Positions 50,992 through 64,000 of a stretch of DNA of 64,000 nucleotides are shown in pieces. A program made the position numbers and the translations under genes. This DNA comes from Candidatus Sulfuritelmatomonas gaucii (lineage in GTDB: Bacteria; Acidobacteriota; Terriglobia; Terriglobales; Acidobacteriaceae). How positions within the stretch are numbered: position 1 is the first letter of the stretch; every line of letters begins with the position of its first letter. The notes below the pieces were generated by a model. It was not told the DNA's origin and searched no databases. It saw nothing but the letters and a program-made list of their open reading frames with translations. Location of the stretch: positions 32,735 to 96,734 of the forward strand of contig OKRB01000120.1 of the NCBI GenBank assembly GCA_900290245.1, given 5' to 3'.

Positions 50992-51085
50992 TCAGCCTGT
51001 TGCGAGTGGCTCAAAGCTCTTACCAGGCAGCAGAGAACTGACAACACAATCAGCTTCTTCATCCGCATTGCTCCATCCGTCTTTG

Positions 51086-53935
<2,850 letters not shown>

Positions 53936-54287
53936 TTACGAATCGGCACTAATATTCCGGCGGTGCAATGGTATCAGGCACGGGCATCACGCTTGCGCTC
54001 CGTTGAGCCCGGAGCATGCCAACGATACGCTTGTCACTGGAAGCGTTTCTCCACCCGGTACACACAACGACGATTTCAAAAGGCGTCGGGACGGTCCCAG
54101 TGGAGCTGAATGGGGAAGCGTTGGTTCGAACTGAACTGTCCCGCGCATACTCGGACAACAGAAGAACGGGAATCTCATCAGACGGAGACTGCACGGACAG
54201 ATACGACACATGACGAGCCCTCAAAGTGGACTGATCATGTCTTCGCTCCATTACCAAAGCACTCGAAGATCAGGTCCACATCATGGG

Positions 54288-56984
54288 TCACGCAGAGGCC
54301 ACCTGATCGACCCAATCGATTGGGAGATGGTGGCCCAAGCGGAGGTGGAATGTAACGGGCTTGTTCTTCGGCAAGTGCACATCGGTGTTGGCTTCGCCCG
54401 GTTGGAGCGGCGCCGCCAGGACGCCCGTCGGCGCGGTAATGCTTTCGATCCCGTATCGCGCAATTAGAGTGACGTCCTGCTTGCGGAATGAGGTCACCGT
54501 CAACTGGACAGTTCTGGCCTCCATGTCCCACGCCAACTTGTCGATCCTGGCGAAGCTGCGCGCCAGCATTCCGTTGATCGAGCCCTTCACCAGATCCTGA
54601 GGAAGAGCGGGGAGCACCTCAATCACGCCGGGGCGCGAATACAGCAGCATTTCCATTATGATCGTGGGGATTCCGCCTTGCGCATCCGGCATGGGCAAGG
54701 CCCATGGGTCATGAGAGCACCGGAGCGTTGCGGCGACGTAGCCCTGTTCAATCAACTGCCGCAGTTCTGTGTCGACCATGAAGCAGTCTTTAAGCCGCGC
54801 TCCGACCAGGGCGCGATGGCAACGGCCATGAGCGGCGAGCCTCTCCGGCACTCGTTTTCGGTCGGCCAGCATCGCGGCACGAGCCAGCTTTGGCGTGCGA
54901 TCGGGATCGATGTCGTCGCCGGGCCAAGCTCCGTAGAGATGAGAGATATGCCGATGGGGATAATGCTCTTCGAGGGTGGGCCAAGCCCATTCCTTCAACG
55001 TACCGTCCGGTTCCAGCATATAAGGCGGAATCTTAGCCAGCATGGCCTTCCACTTCGGAATGCTGTCGGCATCGCTGCCCAGCACTTCACAGGCGTAGAT
55101 GAGATCGTTGAGCACTTCCCTGCACACCGAAATGTCCATGGTCGCATTGAGCACAAGCGGTCCCGGCGGATTCGTGTTGCCAGGCCAGTTCTCGGGCGAG
55201 AAGGATGGAATGAACATGAAGTTCCCATTCTTGTCGGTAAGCGTCAGAAAGTCCTCGTAAAACAGCGCCAGCTCTTTCAGGCCGGAAACGATGCGCTGGC
55301 GAAGAAAATCGAAATCGCCGGTTGTCAGGTAGTGGTCCCAGAATGGACGGTAGCACCAGCCGCCAGCGGAAATCCAGTAGGGATGGGGCCAGATCTCTCC
55401 ATTGGGCCCGGCGACGGCGTAGTGGTATGAAACGCCGACTCCTTTGTCGGGGAGAAGAGGATACGAGACGCCGCGACAGCCGAAGATGTTCCTGGCGTTG
55501 ACCCGGCAATCCGGAACGATGCTCTCCATCCAGTCGAAGTAGGCGTTCATACCTTCGCGCAGATCGCCCTGGGGACCAGGCGCAATCTGCAGGTTAATGT
55601 TGGCGTTCACCTCCGCTACCATGGAGGGATATTTGCCGCTGGTGTAGATGAACCAGTAGCGCCCCATTTGAAAGATCTTCTCGAGCAATGCAGGCGAGTA
55701 GTCCGGCCGGGACCGCTGATCGTCGAGCAGTTCCTCTGTGGCCAGTCCGTACTGAGAGGCGCCGCCGAAGTCGACGGTTACGCGATTGAACATTTCTGAT
55801 TGGACCTTGCGGTGCCGCTCGAGCATGGCCGCATAGTCGGTGGGGAGCTGCTCCACCGCCTGGCGCAGAGCTTCCACCTTGTCCTCACTGTAGTCGGCGG
55901 ACCATTCAATGCGCGTGAGAAGCATGACCGACGATGCGTTCTCGATGACCAGAACGTCATGGTCCATACGGGCCGCGCCGCCATTGCGAATCACGCGTAC
56001 CACTCCCGCGTAGCCGCTGTTGTCTGTGGAGGGATCCAGGCGGCACTTGTAAATCAGACGTTGCTCCGTGAAGTCCTGCTGCACTTCACTAATCCCGCTA
56101 CCCGACGAAGCGCGTGCCAGTGTTTGTCCGGGGGGCACGCCGGTGGAGCCGCTGCCAGTGCCGATTCTCTCTCCGCCCCGGTTGACGACGATACGGATAT
56201 TCAGCGCCTGACCTTTCGGTGCGGTGAGCCATTGAACGACGACGTTGTCGGGCCGGGAGGTAAAGGTCTGGCGAACCCAGTCCCCGCGTTCATCGGTCCA
56301 GTACACCCGCACCTCGCTGCTCTCGAAATCGACAGTGCGCAGATAGTTCCTGGCCCAAGGCGTCCTGGGAGAATCGAGGCGCATCATGAATGCCGGGATC
56401 GTAAGGTGCGCAAATGTATTCATCTTGATGGGGCCTTGGTTCATGACTTTGAAGGCAAATTCCGCCGATTCGCGGTATTTCCCATCGAGCACCATCTGCC
56501 GAACCTGGGGAAGAATGTCCGCGACCCTGGGCGCCTCGAAGGGCCGCTTCCACGGCATGAGCAGGCTTTCATGGTGGAAGAGGATCTGCTCCGAATACGG
56601 ATCGGACGCCACCTCGATATACATCGGTCCATTGCCGGACGTGACCCCTTCGCTGGTCGTCCGGCCGGGTTGGATACTGCAAAAGCCGGTACGCGGAACT
56701 ATGTTTCGCCTTAGACGTTCCGCGAGCGGCATCGGTGAAGTCTCGGTGCTCGTGGAAAGATACGACGCCGCGAAAGCCGGCGGCTTAGGCAGATCCCTTT
56801 CTGCCAACTCGCGGCGCAGAAATCCAGTGGAACGGATCTCCGCTGATGCCGCTCCCCTGGGCCGTTGAGGCTGAAATGGCTTCTGCGTCTCGCTTGTCTC
56901 GGCCACGAGCGGTACGATCAGATTTGGTGAAGTTGCAAGGCCGGCAACAAATGTGCTCTTTTTCAGAAAATCCCTGCGTTTCAT
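54288..56984 (-). CDS. GH95-like glycoside hydrolase (alpha-L-fucosidase/galactosidase type), Tat-like signal
   Basis: 898 aa; MKRRDFLKKSTFVAGLA; GPMYIEVASDPYSEQILFHHESLLMPWKRPFEAPRVADILPQVRQMVLDGKYREA-like segment, YFDWMESIVPDCRVNARNIFGCRGVSYPLLPDKGVG, HRHISHLYGAWPGDDI. Confidence 0.8.
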   Translation of the reverse strand: MKRRDFLKKSTFVAGLATSPNLIVPLVAETSETQKPFQPQRPRGAASAEIRSTGFLRRELAERDLPKPPAFAASYLSTSTETSPMPLAERLRRNIVPRTGFCSIQPGRTTSEGVTSGNGPMYIEVASDPYSEQILFHHESLLMPWKRPFEAPRVADILPQVRQMVLDGKYRESAEFAFKVMNQGPIKMNTFAHLTIPAFMMRLDSPRTPWARNYLRTVDFESSEVRVYWTDERGDWVRQTFTSRPDNVVVQWLTAPKGQALNIRIVVNRGGERIGTGSGSTGVPPGQTLARASSGSGISEVQQDFTEQRLIYKCRLDPSTDNSGYAGVVRVIRNGGAARMDHDVLVIENASSVMLLTRIEWSADYSEDKVEALRQAVEQLPTDYAAMLERHRKVQSEMFNRVTVDFGGASQYGLATEELLDDQRSRPDYSPALLEKIFQMGRYWFIYTSGKYPSMVAEVNANINLQIAPGPQGDLREGMNAYFDWMESIVPDCRVNARNIFGCRGVSYPLLPDKGVGVSYHYAVAGPNGEIWPHPYWISAGGWCYRPFWDHYLTTGDFDFLRQRIVSGLKELALFYEDFLTLTDKNGNFMFIPSFSPENWPGNTNPPGPLVLNATMDISVCREVLNDLIYACEVLGSDADSIPKWKAMLAKIPPYMLEPDGTLKEWAWPTLEEHYPHRHISHLYGAWPGDDIDPDRTPKLARAAMLADRKRVPERLAAHGRCHRALVGARLKDCFMVDTELRQLIEQGYVAATLRCSHDPWALPMPDAQGGIPTIIMEMLLYSRPGVIEVLPALPQDLVKGSINGMLARSFARIDKLAWDMEARTVQLTVTSFRKQDVTLIARYGIESITAPTGVLAAPLQPGEANTDVHLPKNKPVTFHLRLGHHLPIDWVDQVASA

Positions 56985-57000
56985 CTTTCCTCACTGGATT

Positions 57001-57790
57001 TCACGGGTGTGGCGGCTCAAGCCCGACGACTGTAACAATGCTGCTCTCAGTTCCGGTCCACGCGTCTGCCCCATCATGCGTCAGCTGTCCGGCCGCATCA
57101 TTCCAGTGCAAGTGTGAGATCTGAGAACTTCCGGTCTCGTATGCATAGGTCTTTCCGTCGTCGTTGTAGATGGTGAAATCGCCATCTGAACCCGGATAAA
57201 CAAGCACACGAACAATTGTTTGTGGATCGTCTGTGCTCAGGACCTCGCTTCCAAGCGGAATGATCGATCCTGCACGGACAAATAGCGGAATGGTGTTGAT
57301 CGGCGCCGATACTTCAACGGTCTGGCCGCCTTTCGACCGTTCGTTTGTCCAGTAGTTGTACCAGTCGGTTCCGGCGGGCAGATAAACCTTTCGGCTTGTC
57401 GCCCCCTGATCAGTCACTGGCGCCACAAGAAATGCAGGTCCGAACATGTACTCGTCGGTTATATTCGTGACCTTGGGGTCATTGGGGAAATCCATGAAGA
57501 GCGCACGCATGAACGGTGAACCGTTGAGGTACGTCTGATAGGCAAGAGAGTAGGTATACGGCAGGAGTTGATAACGCAGGCGTAAATACTTTTCGAGAAT
57601 GGGCTCGGCTTGCTTGCCATATGCCCAGACCTCATTGTGTTCTCGCTCTCCGTGAGCCCGCATGACAGGCTGGAAAACGCCCCACTCGAACCGGCTGGCG
57701 GGAATGCAGTTGACATGGCCGCCGCACAAGGCTGTGTTGCCCGGACCTTCGTTGTACTCCTGGGTGAAGGTCTGGCGGGAACGCTTCGCA
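57001..57790 (-). pseudogene. N-terminally truncated GH31 glycoside hydrolase
   Basis: RFEWGVFQPVMRAHGEREHNEVWAYGKQAEPILEKYLRLRYQLLPYTYSLAYQTYLNGSPFMRALFMDFPNDP...: GH31 C-terminal part only; catalytic residues missing; frame closes upstream near 57790 with a stop. Confidence 0.75.
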
Positions 57791-57807
57791 ACGCAATGCG
57801 GAACAGT

Positions 57808-58674
57808 TCACACTCGAAGATTGCGGAGATACTCGGCGTCGATGCGCAGCGCCTGCATGGGATCGATGTCAAACTCTTCCTGTTCGATGAAGTACTGCTT
57901 GAGCCCGGTGGCAGCCCGCAGGATAGGCGCGTAGTCAATCTTGCCGCGCCCCATTTCAGTGGAGTGCAGTTGTCCGTTGGCGCCGGGGATCATGTCCTTC
58001 ACATGCATCAACGGGAAGCGCTCAGGAGTCTTGCTCAGGTAGTCGATTGGGTTGTGTCCTGCCGCGTAAACCCAGCCGCAGTCCATTTCGAAGGCGACCA
58101 GCTTGGGATCGGTAAGCCGCAGCAATTCGTCGTACACCAGCACGCCATCGATCACGGCAAACTCAGGTACATGATTGTGCACGCCGAGAGTCATTCCCGC
58201 TGTCTTCACTTTTTCGCCGATGCGGTTAAGCTCGCCCGCAATCCAGCGCCAATCGTCGAGCGTTGGCGGCCCTTTCGCCGCTGGATCGCGATGCATGCCT
58301 CCGGACGACGAGCAGACGATGTACTCGAGCCCTATAGTGTGGCCGTAGTCAAGCCACTGGTCGAGTTGCGTCTCAAGCACGTTAAGCGGATGGTGGGTGC
58401 TGACGCAGCGCAGGCCGGCCACGTCCATGGCATGACGAAAATCCGCGGCCGAGTGATCGTAGTAGCCCGCTGCTTCAACCACCGTGAACCCTGCCGAGCG
58501 CAGCTGTGCCAACGTGCCAGCGAAATCCTTGGGTAGTTGATCGCGCACGCTATAGAGTTGCAGGCCGATGGGCAGCTGCAGTCGCTCAGCCTCGAGGCGC
58601 GAGGCGGCGGCACATGCCGCAACCACTCCGGTTGCTTTCAGGAAACTTCTGCGTGACGTCGTGCTCATGTGCAT
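57808..58674 (-). CDS. sugar phosphate isomerase/epimerase (TIM-barrel, AP-endonuclease family 2-like), Tat-like signal
   Basis: MSTTSRRSFLKATGVVAACAAASRLEA; LPIGLQLYSVRDQLPKDFAGTLAQLRSAGFTVVEAAGYY, GVHNHVPEF, EMDCGWVYAAGHNP. Confidence 0.88.
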   Translation of the reverse strand: MHMSTTSRRSFLKATGVVAACAAASRLEAERLQLPIGLQLYSVRDQLPKDFAGTLAQLRSAGFTVVEAAGYYDHSAADFRHAMDVAGLRCVSTHHPLNVLETQLDQWLDYGHTIGLEYIVCSSSGGMHRDPAAKGPPTLDDWRWIAGELNRIGEKVKTAGMTLGVHNHVPEFAVIDGVLVYDELLRLTDPKLVAFEMDCGWVYAAGHNPIDYLSKTPERFPLMHVKDMIPGANGQLHSTEMGRGKIDYAPILRAATGLKQYFIEQEEFDIDPMQALRIDAEYLRNLRV

Positions 58675-58695
58675 CTCTCCCGTGAGAATCGAGGC

Positions 58696-60039
58696 TCAGC
58701 CTGTGATGGTTTTGGTGTCAGAGTCCCAGGTTGCCGCGCTGCGATGGAAGTAAGAGTAGTTGGCCATGTGGCAGGCGATGGCTGCATGGTTCCCGAAGAT
58801 TTCGTTTTCCACTACCGGTTCGCGCGTGTCCACCGCTCTGAAGAAGTTTGCGAGATGGTCAGCGGTATCGTCATAGCCCGGCGTAGCTGAATACGTTTCG
58901 ACCTCAGCGAGAGCGGGCGGCGGCGCTGGATGCGCGTCATTCCACTCTTCCAGATACTGTTTCTTCGCCGCAGCGGTCCATCCGTTCAACGAATAGCCCT
59001 CAGGTTGCGGACGAGTATCCTGGGGCGCGACGGTGAGCGTATTGCCGCTGATGGTCATGGTGGCTTCCTTGCCGTAGAAGATGATCGGCTCGCCCTGCGC
59101 GTTGTTCTGGTTGCAGTGCAGGTTCACGGTCACGCCGTCGTATTCGTAGAGCGTCGCCAATAGATCAGGGAAGTCGCGCCCATCCTTGAAGTATGTGAGG
59201 CTGCCGAGTGACTGTGCACGCTTTGGAGCGGCGTTGATCCCGCTTACGCACTGGATTCCCGACAGCAAATGCACAAAAAGATCACCGGCCACGCCTTCGC
59301 CGTAATCAGCGAAACACCGCCAGCGGAAGAACCGCACCGCGTCGAATGAACGCTCCGGAGCATCACGCAGGAAGGCCTTCCAATCGATGTTCTGCTCGCT
59401 CGCGTCTGGCGGAATGGGATAGACCCATGCGCCTGAGGGCGAGTTGCGGTCGGAATGACCTTCAATGTAGGTGACCTGGCCCAGCCGGCCCGACGCGTAA
59501 ATGTCCTGCGCTTTCTTGTAGACGATGTTACTTACGCGCTGACTGCCCGCTTGAAAGATGCGCTTGTTTGCCTCGACCGCATTCACCATGGCAATTCCGT
59601 CCGCTACGTTGTGCGACATCGGTTTCTCGCAATAGACATCCTTGCCAGCCGCGAGGCAGTCGACAACGATGGCCCTGTGCAGATGATCTGAGACCGCGAC
59701 GATCACGGCGTCCACATCCTTGCGATCGAGCAGCCTGCGATAGTCGCGGCTGGTCGGCACATCCGCCCCATAGGCCTCCAGACCGGCCTTCTGGTGCATG
59801 TCGTAAAGGTCCGCCGTCTCCACAAGGATTCCTGTCTTCACCTTGCGCGCCGAGCGCAGCAAATCGCAGCCGCGAATCCCGGTTCCGATCGACGCAAAGC
59901 GGATCTTCTGCCGGTCCGTCGCTGTCTGCGCCGCCAACACCGCCGGCTCCAGCAGCGTCGATTTCACCGCCGCTCCCGCCACCGCTGCGCCTGTACCCAG
60001 ACGCACAAAATCGCGTCTTGTTATTGAAGGTGTTTTCAT
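58696..60039 (-). CDS. Gfo/Idh/MocA family oxidoreductase, Tat-like signal
   Basis: MKTPSITRRDFVRLGTGAAVAGAA; IRFASIGTGIRGCDLL, VDAVIVAVSDHLHRAIVVDCLAAGKDVYCEKPMSHNVADG. Confidence 0.92.
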   Translation of the reverse strand: MKTPSITRRDFVRLGTGAAVAGAAVKSTLLEPAVLAAQTATDRQKIRFASIGTGIRGCDLLRSARKVKTGILVETADLYDMHQKAGLEAYGADVPTSRDYRRLLDRKDVDAVIVAVSDHLHRAIVVDCLAAGKDVYCEKPMSHNVADGIAMVNAVEANKRIFQAGSQRVSNIVYKKAQDIYASGRLGQVTYIEGHSDRNSPSGAWVYPIPPDASEQNIDWKAFLRDAPERSFDAVRFFRWRCFADYGEGVAGDLFVHLLSGIQCVSGINAAPKRAQSLGSLTYFKDGRDFPDLLATLYEYDGVTVNLHCNQNNAQGEPIIFYGKEATMTISGNTLTVAPQDTRPQPEGYSLNGWTAAAKKQYLEEWNDAHPAPPPALAEVETYSATPGYDDTADHLANFFRAVDTREPVVENEIFGNHAAIACHMANYSYFHRSAATWDSDTKTITG

Positions 60040-60319
60040 TCGAAGTCTCCCTTTTCGGCACCGGTTCCCTCAAATTGTACGGCTCCCACGATCGGTCCAA
60101 CACCCGGAAGGCCGCAAAGCAGGATAGCCCGTACTTTCGAGTTATGCACCAATTCAACGCCTGGCAGCCCGGCCTCGTGACCCCCGAACTCTGAAAACTG
60201 CCTCGGAAGCGGTTGGCGTGGCTTGCTCTCGCCGACAGTGCGAGTCAGATCGGCAGCTGGCAAGAGGGGTTTTGCCGTCTTTTTCCGCAAAACGTGGCCT
60301 TCGGTTGTTCCCGTCAGCG

Positions 60320-61123
60320 TCAATGTGTGGCTTTCGGCGCAGCGGCTCGAACCATTTCCACGAGTACTTTGCGTGCTTCGTCCGAGTCTTGGACTTCATG
60401 GAGGAAGTTGATGCGCGTCCCTTTCATGCCGTCGTTCGTCTTCAGCCGAAGGTGGAATCCGAGCCGGTCGACCGCCGTCATTGCGGCCTCAGTCGCGTCG
60501 AGGCCTGCATGAACTTTAGCCAGCAGGATCATCGCGGGAACATGATCTGAGTTCATGTGTCCGAGAATCTTGGGAGCCGCGTCGGCCAGCGGATCAACCT
60601 TTGCTGACCGGTAATCCTCCGCAGTCACCCATCCCATGACCCCGAAGCCGCCGACATAGTAAATGTCCAGAGGCTGCAGGCGATAGAAGCTAAAATCCTT
60701 AAAGTCCACCCAGGAACGGCTGTTCTCATAGCGCGATAAATAGCGTTGACGGGCCTCGCCAACTTCATCCTCCGGTACAGGAAGTACATCACCAACAAGC
60801 GTTGCCCGCGCGGTGCCGAGCGGATCGCCGTCGCCCGCTTGAGCCACAAAGAGACTTGCCCGGTGGTCAGCTTGAATATTTTGGGTATGCATGGCCATAT
60901 CGCTGATCAGAAAGATAGGTCGTCCAGTCTCGTCGATCGAATAAGGCATGAGAGAACCGAACGGATATGCTGGCCGCTTGCGGGAGACGGTTGAGAGAGT
61001 CGCGATCGTGCAGAGGGAAACGAGGGTGCGGACGCGCTCGGCATAGGTCGGTTCGGGAAGTTGGGGTGCACCAGCATCTGTGAATGCGTGCTTGCGGGAT
61101 GGATTCATCTCTGCGGTAGACAT
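60320..61123 (-). CDS. HugZ-like / pyridoxamine-phosphate-oxidase-fold protein with DUF2470-like C-terminus
   Basis: AERVRTLVSLCTIATLSTVSRKRPAYPFGSLMPYSIDETGRPIFLISDMAMHTQNIQADHRASLFV ... ILGHMNSDHVPAMILLAKVHAGLDATEAAMTAVDRLGFHLRLKTNDGMKGTRINF. Confidence 0.85.
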   Translation of the reverse strand: MSTAEMNPSRKHAFTDAGAPQLPEPTYAERVRTLVSLCTIATLSTVSRKRPAYPFGSLMPYSIDETGRPIFLISDMAMHTQNIQADHRASLFVAQAGDGDPLGTARATLVGDVLPVPEDEVGEARQRYLSRYENSRSWVDFKDFSFYRLQPLDIYYVGGFGVMGWVTAEDYRSAKVDPLADAAPKILGHMNSDHVPAMILLAKVHAGLDATEAAMTAVDRLGFHLRLKTNDGMKGTRINFLHEVQDSDEARKVLVEMVRAAAPKATH

Positions 61124-61230
61124 GTGTCCTCGGCTCCCTAAGACCATGGTACGTCGATCTTGGCCATGGAACTCAATACAGGCCGAGCGGCTCAATAGGC
61201 TCAGCGCAAATGGATGACACTGTCAGTACT

Positions 61231-62775
61231 TTACGTCCCGCAAAAAGTTTGCAGGACACGCTCCTCGGGGCGGGCGGGCGCCGAGTACCTCTCAAGCTCC
61301 GGCCGCTCGTCATATGGCCGCGAGATAACGGCAAGCAGGTCCTCGAAGGGCTGGAAATCCTGGCGCAAGCTTGCGGCATCGAGCGCCGCTTCCACAAGAT
61401 GGTTGCGGGGTATGAATGCCGGATTCATCCTGCGCATGGCTGCGGTGCGCGCCTGCCCATCTGCGAACTCTTCTTCGAGACGACGGCGCCATCCAGCAGC
61501 CCAGCAGTCATATGCGGCGGGGGCGGCAAATAACGCGCGAACTTTCGCGTCGCCCTCCGGTCCGGCTGCGGCATCGCATAATCTCCTGAAGGTCAGGGTG
61601 AAGTCCGCCCGGTTGGCAGCCATGCACTGGAGCAGATTTTCGGCCAGAGCCGCATCGCCTTCGCGCTCTACAACGAGCCCAAGCTTGCGGCGCATTCCTG
61701 CAATGTGGGCCGCTTCAAACTGAGGCTCGAAGGCTGAGAGGGCTGCGTTTGCCGCGACCAACCCTGCTTGTTCGCTGCCTGATTCCTGCGCAAGAACGGG
61801 CAGCAATGATTCGGCCAGGCGCGCCAGGTTCCATAGCGTCACACGAGGCTGGTTGCCATAGGCATAGCGGCCGCCGTGGTCAATCGAGCTGTAAACCTTG
61901 GCCGGATCGTATGACTCCATGAAGGCGCAGGGACCGTAGTCGATGGTCTCACCAGAGATGGATGTGTTGTCAGTGTTCATGACGCCATGAATGAAACCGA
62001 GCAGCATCCATTGCGCGATCAGCTGCGACTGTCGTGCGATTACGCCCTCCAGCAGCGCCCGGTACGGCTCCTTCGCTTTCGCGGCCTCAGGATAATGCCG
62101 GGCGATCGCATAGTCGGCAAGCATGCGCAAGCCGTCCACGTCGCCCCGTGCCGCGAAGTACTGGAAGGTACCCACACGCAGATGGCTTGCTGCTACCCGC
62201 GTCAGCACAGCTCCGGGCAAGACCGTGTCCCGTAGTACTGGTTCGCCGGTAGTCACGGCAGCCAGGGCCCGTGTGGTGGGCACGCCCAGCGCCGCCATGG
62301 CCTCGCTGACAATGTACTCTCGCAACACTGGTCCAAGTGCAGCTCTGCCATCGCCGCCGCGTGAAAAAGGGGTTCGGCCAGAGCCCTTGAGCTGGACGTC
62401 GTAGCGTTGGCCGTCACGCGATACCAGCTCGCCGAGGAGGTTGGCGCGCCCGTCGCCCAGTCGAGGCACAAAGCACCCAAACTGATGCCCGGCATAGGCC
62501 AGCGCGATCGGCTCTGCGCCGTCGGCCACCCGGTTGCCGGCGAGAACTGCAACACCATGCTCGCTTGTGAGAGCATCCGCATCGAGTCCCAGTTCCCGGG
62601 CCAGTTCCGCATTGATTTTCACGATGCGCGGCGTCGGGACCGGTGTTGGGTCTAAGCGTGCGTAGAAGTGCTCCGGAAGCCGCGCATATGTGTTGTCGAA
62701 TGCGAAACACACTCTTTGACCAGTGAGCGCGGGGCTGAGCGGCGGACCGTTGAGAGGAGTGTGGGGTGAATCCAT
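61231..62775 (-). CDS. selO: SelO/YdiU family protein adenylyltransferase
   Basis: [143 protein letters not shown]-terminus QTFCGT. Confidence 0.93.
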   Translation of the reverse strand: MDSPHTPLNGPPLSPALTGQRVCFAFDNTYARLPEHFYARLDPTPVPTPRIVKINAELARELGLDADALTSEHGVAVLAGNRVADGAEPIALAYAGHQFGCFVPRLGDGRANLLGELVSRDGQRYDVQLKGSGRTPFSRGGDGRAALGPVLREYIVSEAMAALGVPTTRALAAVTTGEPVLRDTVLPGAVLTRVAASHLRVGTFQYFAARGDVDGLRMLADYAIARHYPEAAKAKEPYRALLEGVIARQSQLIAQWMLLGFIHGVMNTDNTSISGETIDYGPCAFMESYDPAKVYSSIDHGGRYAYGNQPRVTLWNLARLAESLLPVLAQESGSEQAGLVAANAALSAFEPQFEAAHIAGMRRKLGLVVEREGDAALAENLLQCMAANRADFTLTFRRLCDAAAGPEGDAKVRALFAAPAAYDCWAAGWRRRLEEEFADGQARTAAMRRMNPAFIPRNHLVEAALDAASLRQDFQPFEDLLAVISRPYDERPELERYSAPARPEERVLQTFCGT

Positions 62776-62923
62776 CGTCTCTTAGATGTGAGTGTACTGT
62801 TTTGGTCGCGCTCCCGCTGCAAGCCATCAATTGCCGCCAAGGGACGATACCGGCACGGAATGGCGCAAACGGCTGGGCTTTCATCGGGCGACCGGGATAG
62901 AGACGTCGTGATCCACGGATGTT

Positions 62924-63460
62924 TCATGAGTTGTCATTGCGGCACTTCTGTGGGGTGGCGAGGCTCAGGTCGGGCTGGAAGTAAAGTTGAGCGCTGGTGA
63001 TCCGTTCGATGACCAGCATGGTTCCGGAGCAGGCGGGACAATGCATCAGGCTCGTTGTTTCGGATCGATCTGTGCAGGTCGTTGTGCCGAGCAACTCGCG
63101 GCAGTGTGCAAGGGCGGTTTCCCTTTTTCGGTTGCCTGTCTGTGTCCGCTCGTGGTGCTGTACCTGGCTGAAGGGAAGAAGCGCCTGATGGTCGGAGATC
63201 TGCGATCCGGCTACATCGTCGTGCCGCACTCCGCCGAGCTTCATGGCGAACTCGACGCTCGCTGTGCGGAGACAGGTCGTGTGCCGGCGGCATGGACACG
63301 GGCTTTCCGCCTACGAGCATGAACTATTGTCCAGCGCGGAACCATCTCACGCGGAGCATGTTCGGAATCATGCTGCGGCAGATAGAGGCTTTGCCGCTGC
63401 CAGTCGGATAGGCGCGGCAGCCAGGCGAAACCAATCTGGACGGAGGAGGGGAGTTTAGGG
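62924..63460 (-). mobile_element. decayed IS91-type transposase C-terminus (pseudogene)
   Basis: GNRKRETALAHCRELLGTTTCTDRSETTSLMHCPACSGTMLVIERITSAQLYFQP resembles the IS91/Y2 transposase tail (ANRRR...LCRQLLG...CPxCGGPMxVIERLTAAQ); upstream part is frameshifted/unreadable. Confidence 0.55.
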
Positions 63461-63649
63461 AGGGTGTCTGAGAAATCGCTTCGAAGTGGGGCAAATCATG
63501 GCCTTTTGGTTCTGGCAAATGCTCTGCCGGGCGCGTCCGGTTCATTGGCTCTGGATCGAATGCAGAAAAAGATCGCAGCAGCGGCAACTGGCGGTATAAT
63601 TCCGCCGCCGGGAAAGCAAAATGGAAATTCCAGGTAAGAGGAGTGGTGC

Positions 63650-64000
63650 GTGAAACGAAATATCTATTTATGGACAGGCGTTGCCGCAATGGCTGCGTTT
63701 CTGATAGCCGGTCTGGTATTGGTAAAGCGGAGCAGGGCCGCAGTTCGCGCTGCGGGCGTCGGTGACGAGGTGATGGTGCCCAAGTTTGAAGTGGATCCGT
63801 TTTGGCCCAAGCCATTGCCGAATCACTGGATTCTGGGCATGACCATCGGCGTGGCAATCGACGCGCACGACGACGTGTGGATCGTGCACCGGCCGCAATC
63901 GCTGGACGAGAAAGAATCCTACCTCACCCGTGGCGAGGCGGATTGCTGCACGGCAGCTCCGGATGTTCTGGAATTCGATCCGGCCGGGAACCTGATCCGG
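63650..64000 (+). CDS. NHL/6-bladed beta-propeller-like protein, 3' end beyond window
   Basis: GTG start after AGGAG ribosome-binding site: VKRNIYLWTGVAAMAAFLIAGLVLV...PKFEVDPFWPKPLPNHWILGMTIGVAIDAHDDVWIVHRPQSLDEKES..., open to the edge. Confidence 0.75.
   Translation, partial: MKRNIYLWTGVAAMAAFLIAGLVLVKRSRAAVRAAGVGDEVMVPKFEVDPFWPKPLPNHWILGMTIGVAIDAHDDVWIVHRPQSLDEKESYLTRGEADCCTAAPDVLEFDPAGNLIR

Noticed and set aside
53949-54257. Minus-strand ORF (…SDEIPVLLLSEYARDSSVRTNASPFSSTGTVPTPFEIVVVCTGWRNASSDKRIVGMLRAQ…)
   Set aside because: Protein-like composition but no family recognised and no ribosome-binding site; could be a remnant, evidence insufficient.

Overview
The window looks like a GC-rich Acidobacteriota-type chromosome segment; that lineage call is an inference from gene content, not computed. 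It is dominated by a glycan-utilisation region of about 45 kb. This holds four very large Oar-like TonB-dependent receptors (TBDRs; N-terminal carboxypeptidase-regulatory-like domain plus beta-barrel), with no SusD homologue seen. Interleaved with them are secreted carbohydrate-active enzymes: GH38-like mannosidase, GH31, GH35 fragment, GH51 fragment, tannase/feruloyl esterase, CE1-like esterases, sialate-O-acetylesterase-like SGNH protein, GH-A clan hydrolase, beta-helix protein and GH95, plus a sugar isomerase/epimerase and a Gfo/Idh/MocA oxidoreductase. The left flank has an O-antigen-ligase-like gene (cut by the edge), a small cytochrome c / CuA-cupredoxin / cytochrome c cluster, an ABC half-transporter, a porin-like protein, a Sel1-repeat protein and a LytS/LytTR-type two-component pair. 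The right flank has HugZ-like and SelO genes, a decayed IS91-type transposase tail and a beta-propeller-like gene cut by the edge. Most notable: (1) a recurring LacI/cre-like palindromic motif (RGNAARCGCTTNCY-like) upstream of several glycan genes, with no LacI gene in the window; (2) a perfect 16-bp palindrome abutting the ribosome-binding site of one TBDR, next to a membrane-anchored winged-helix-like regulator; (3) several truncated genes (GH51, GH35, GH31, a partial paralogue of the 837-aa protein, IS91 tail), suggesting recombination and erosion of the locus; (4) a fused carboxylesterase-B + CE1-like esterase; (5) an orphan CuA cupredoxin between two c-type cytochromes. No CRISPR array, rRNA or tRNA was recognised. 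No homology search was run; family names come from recognised motifs.
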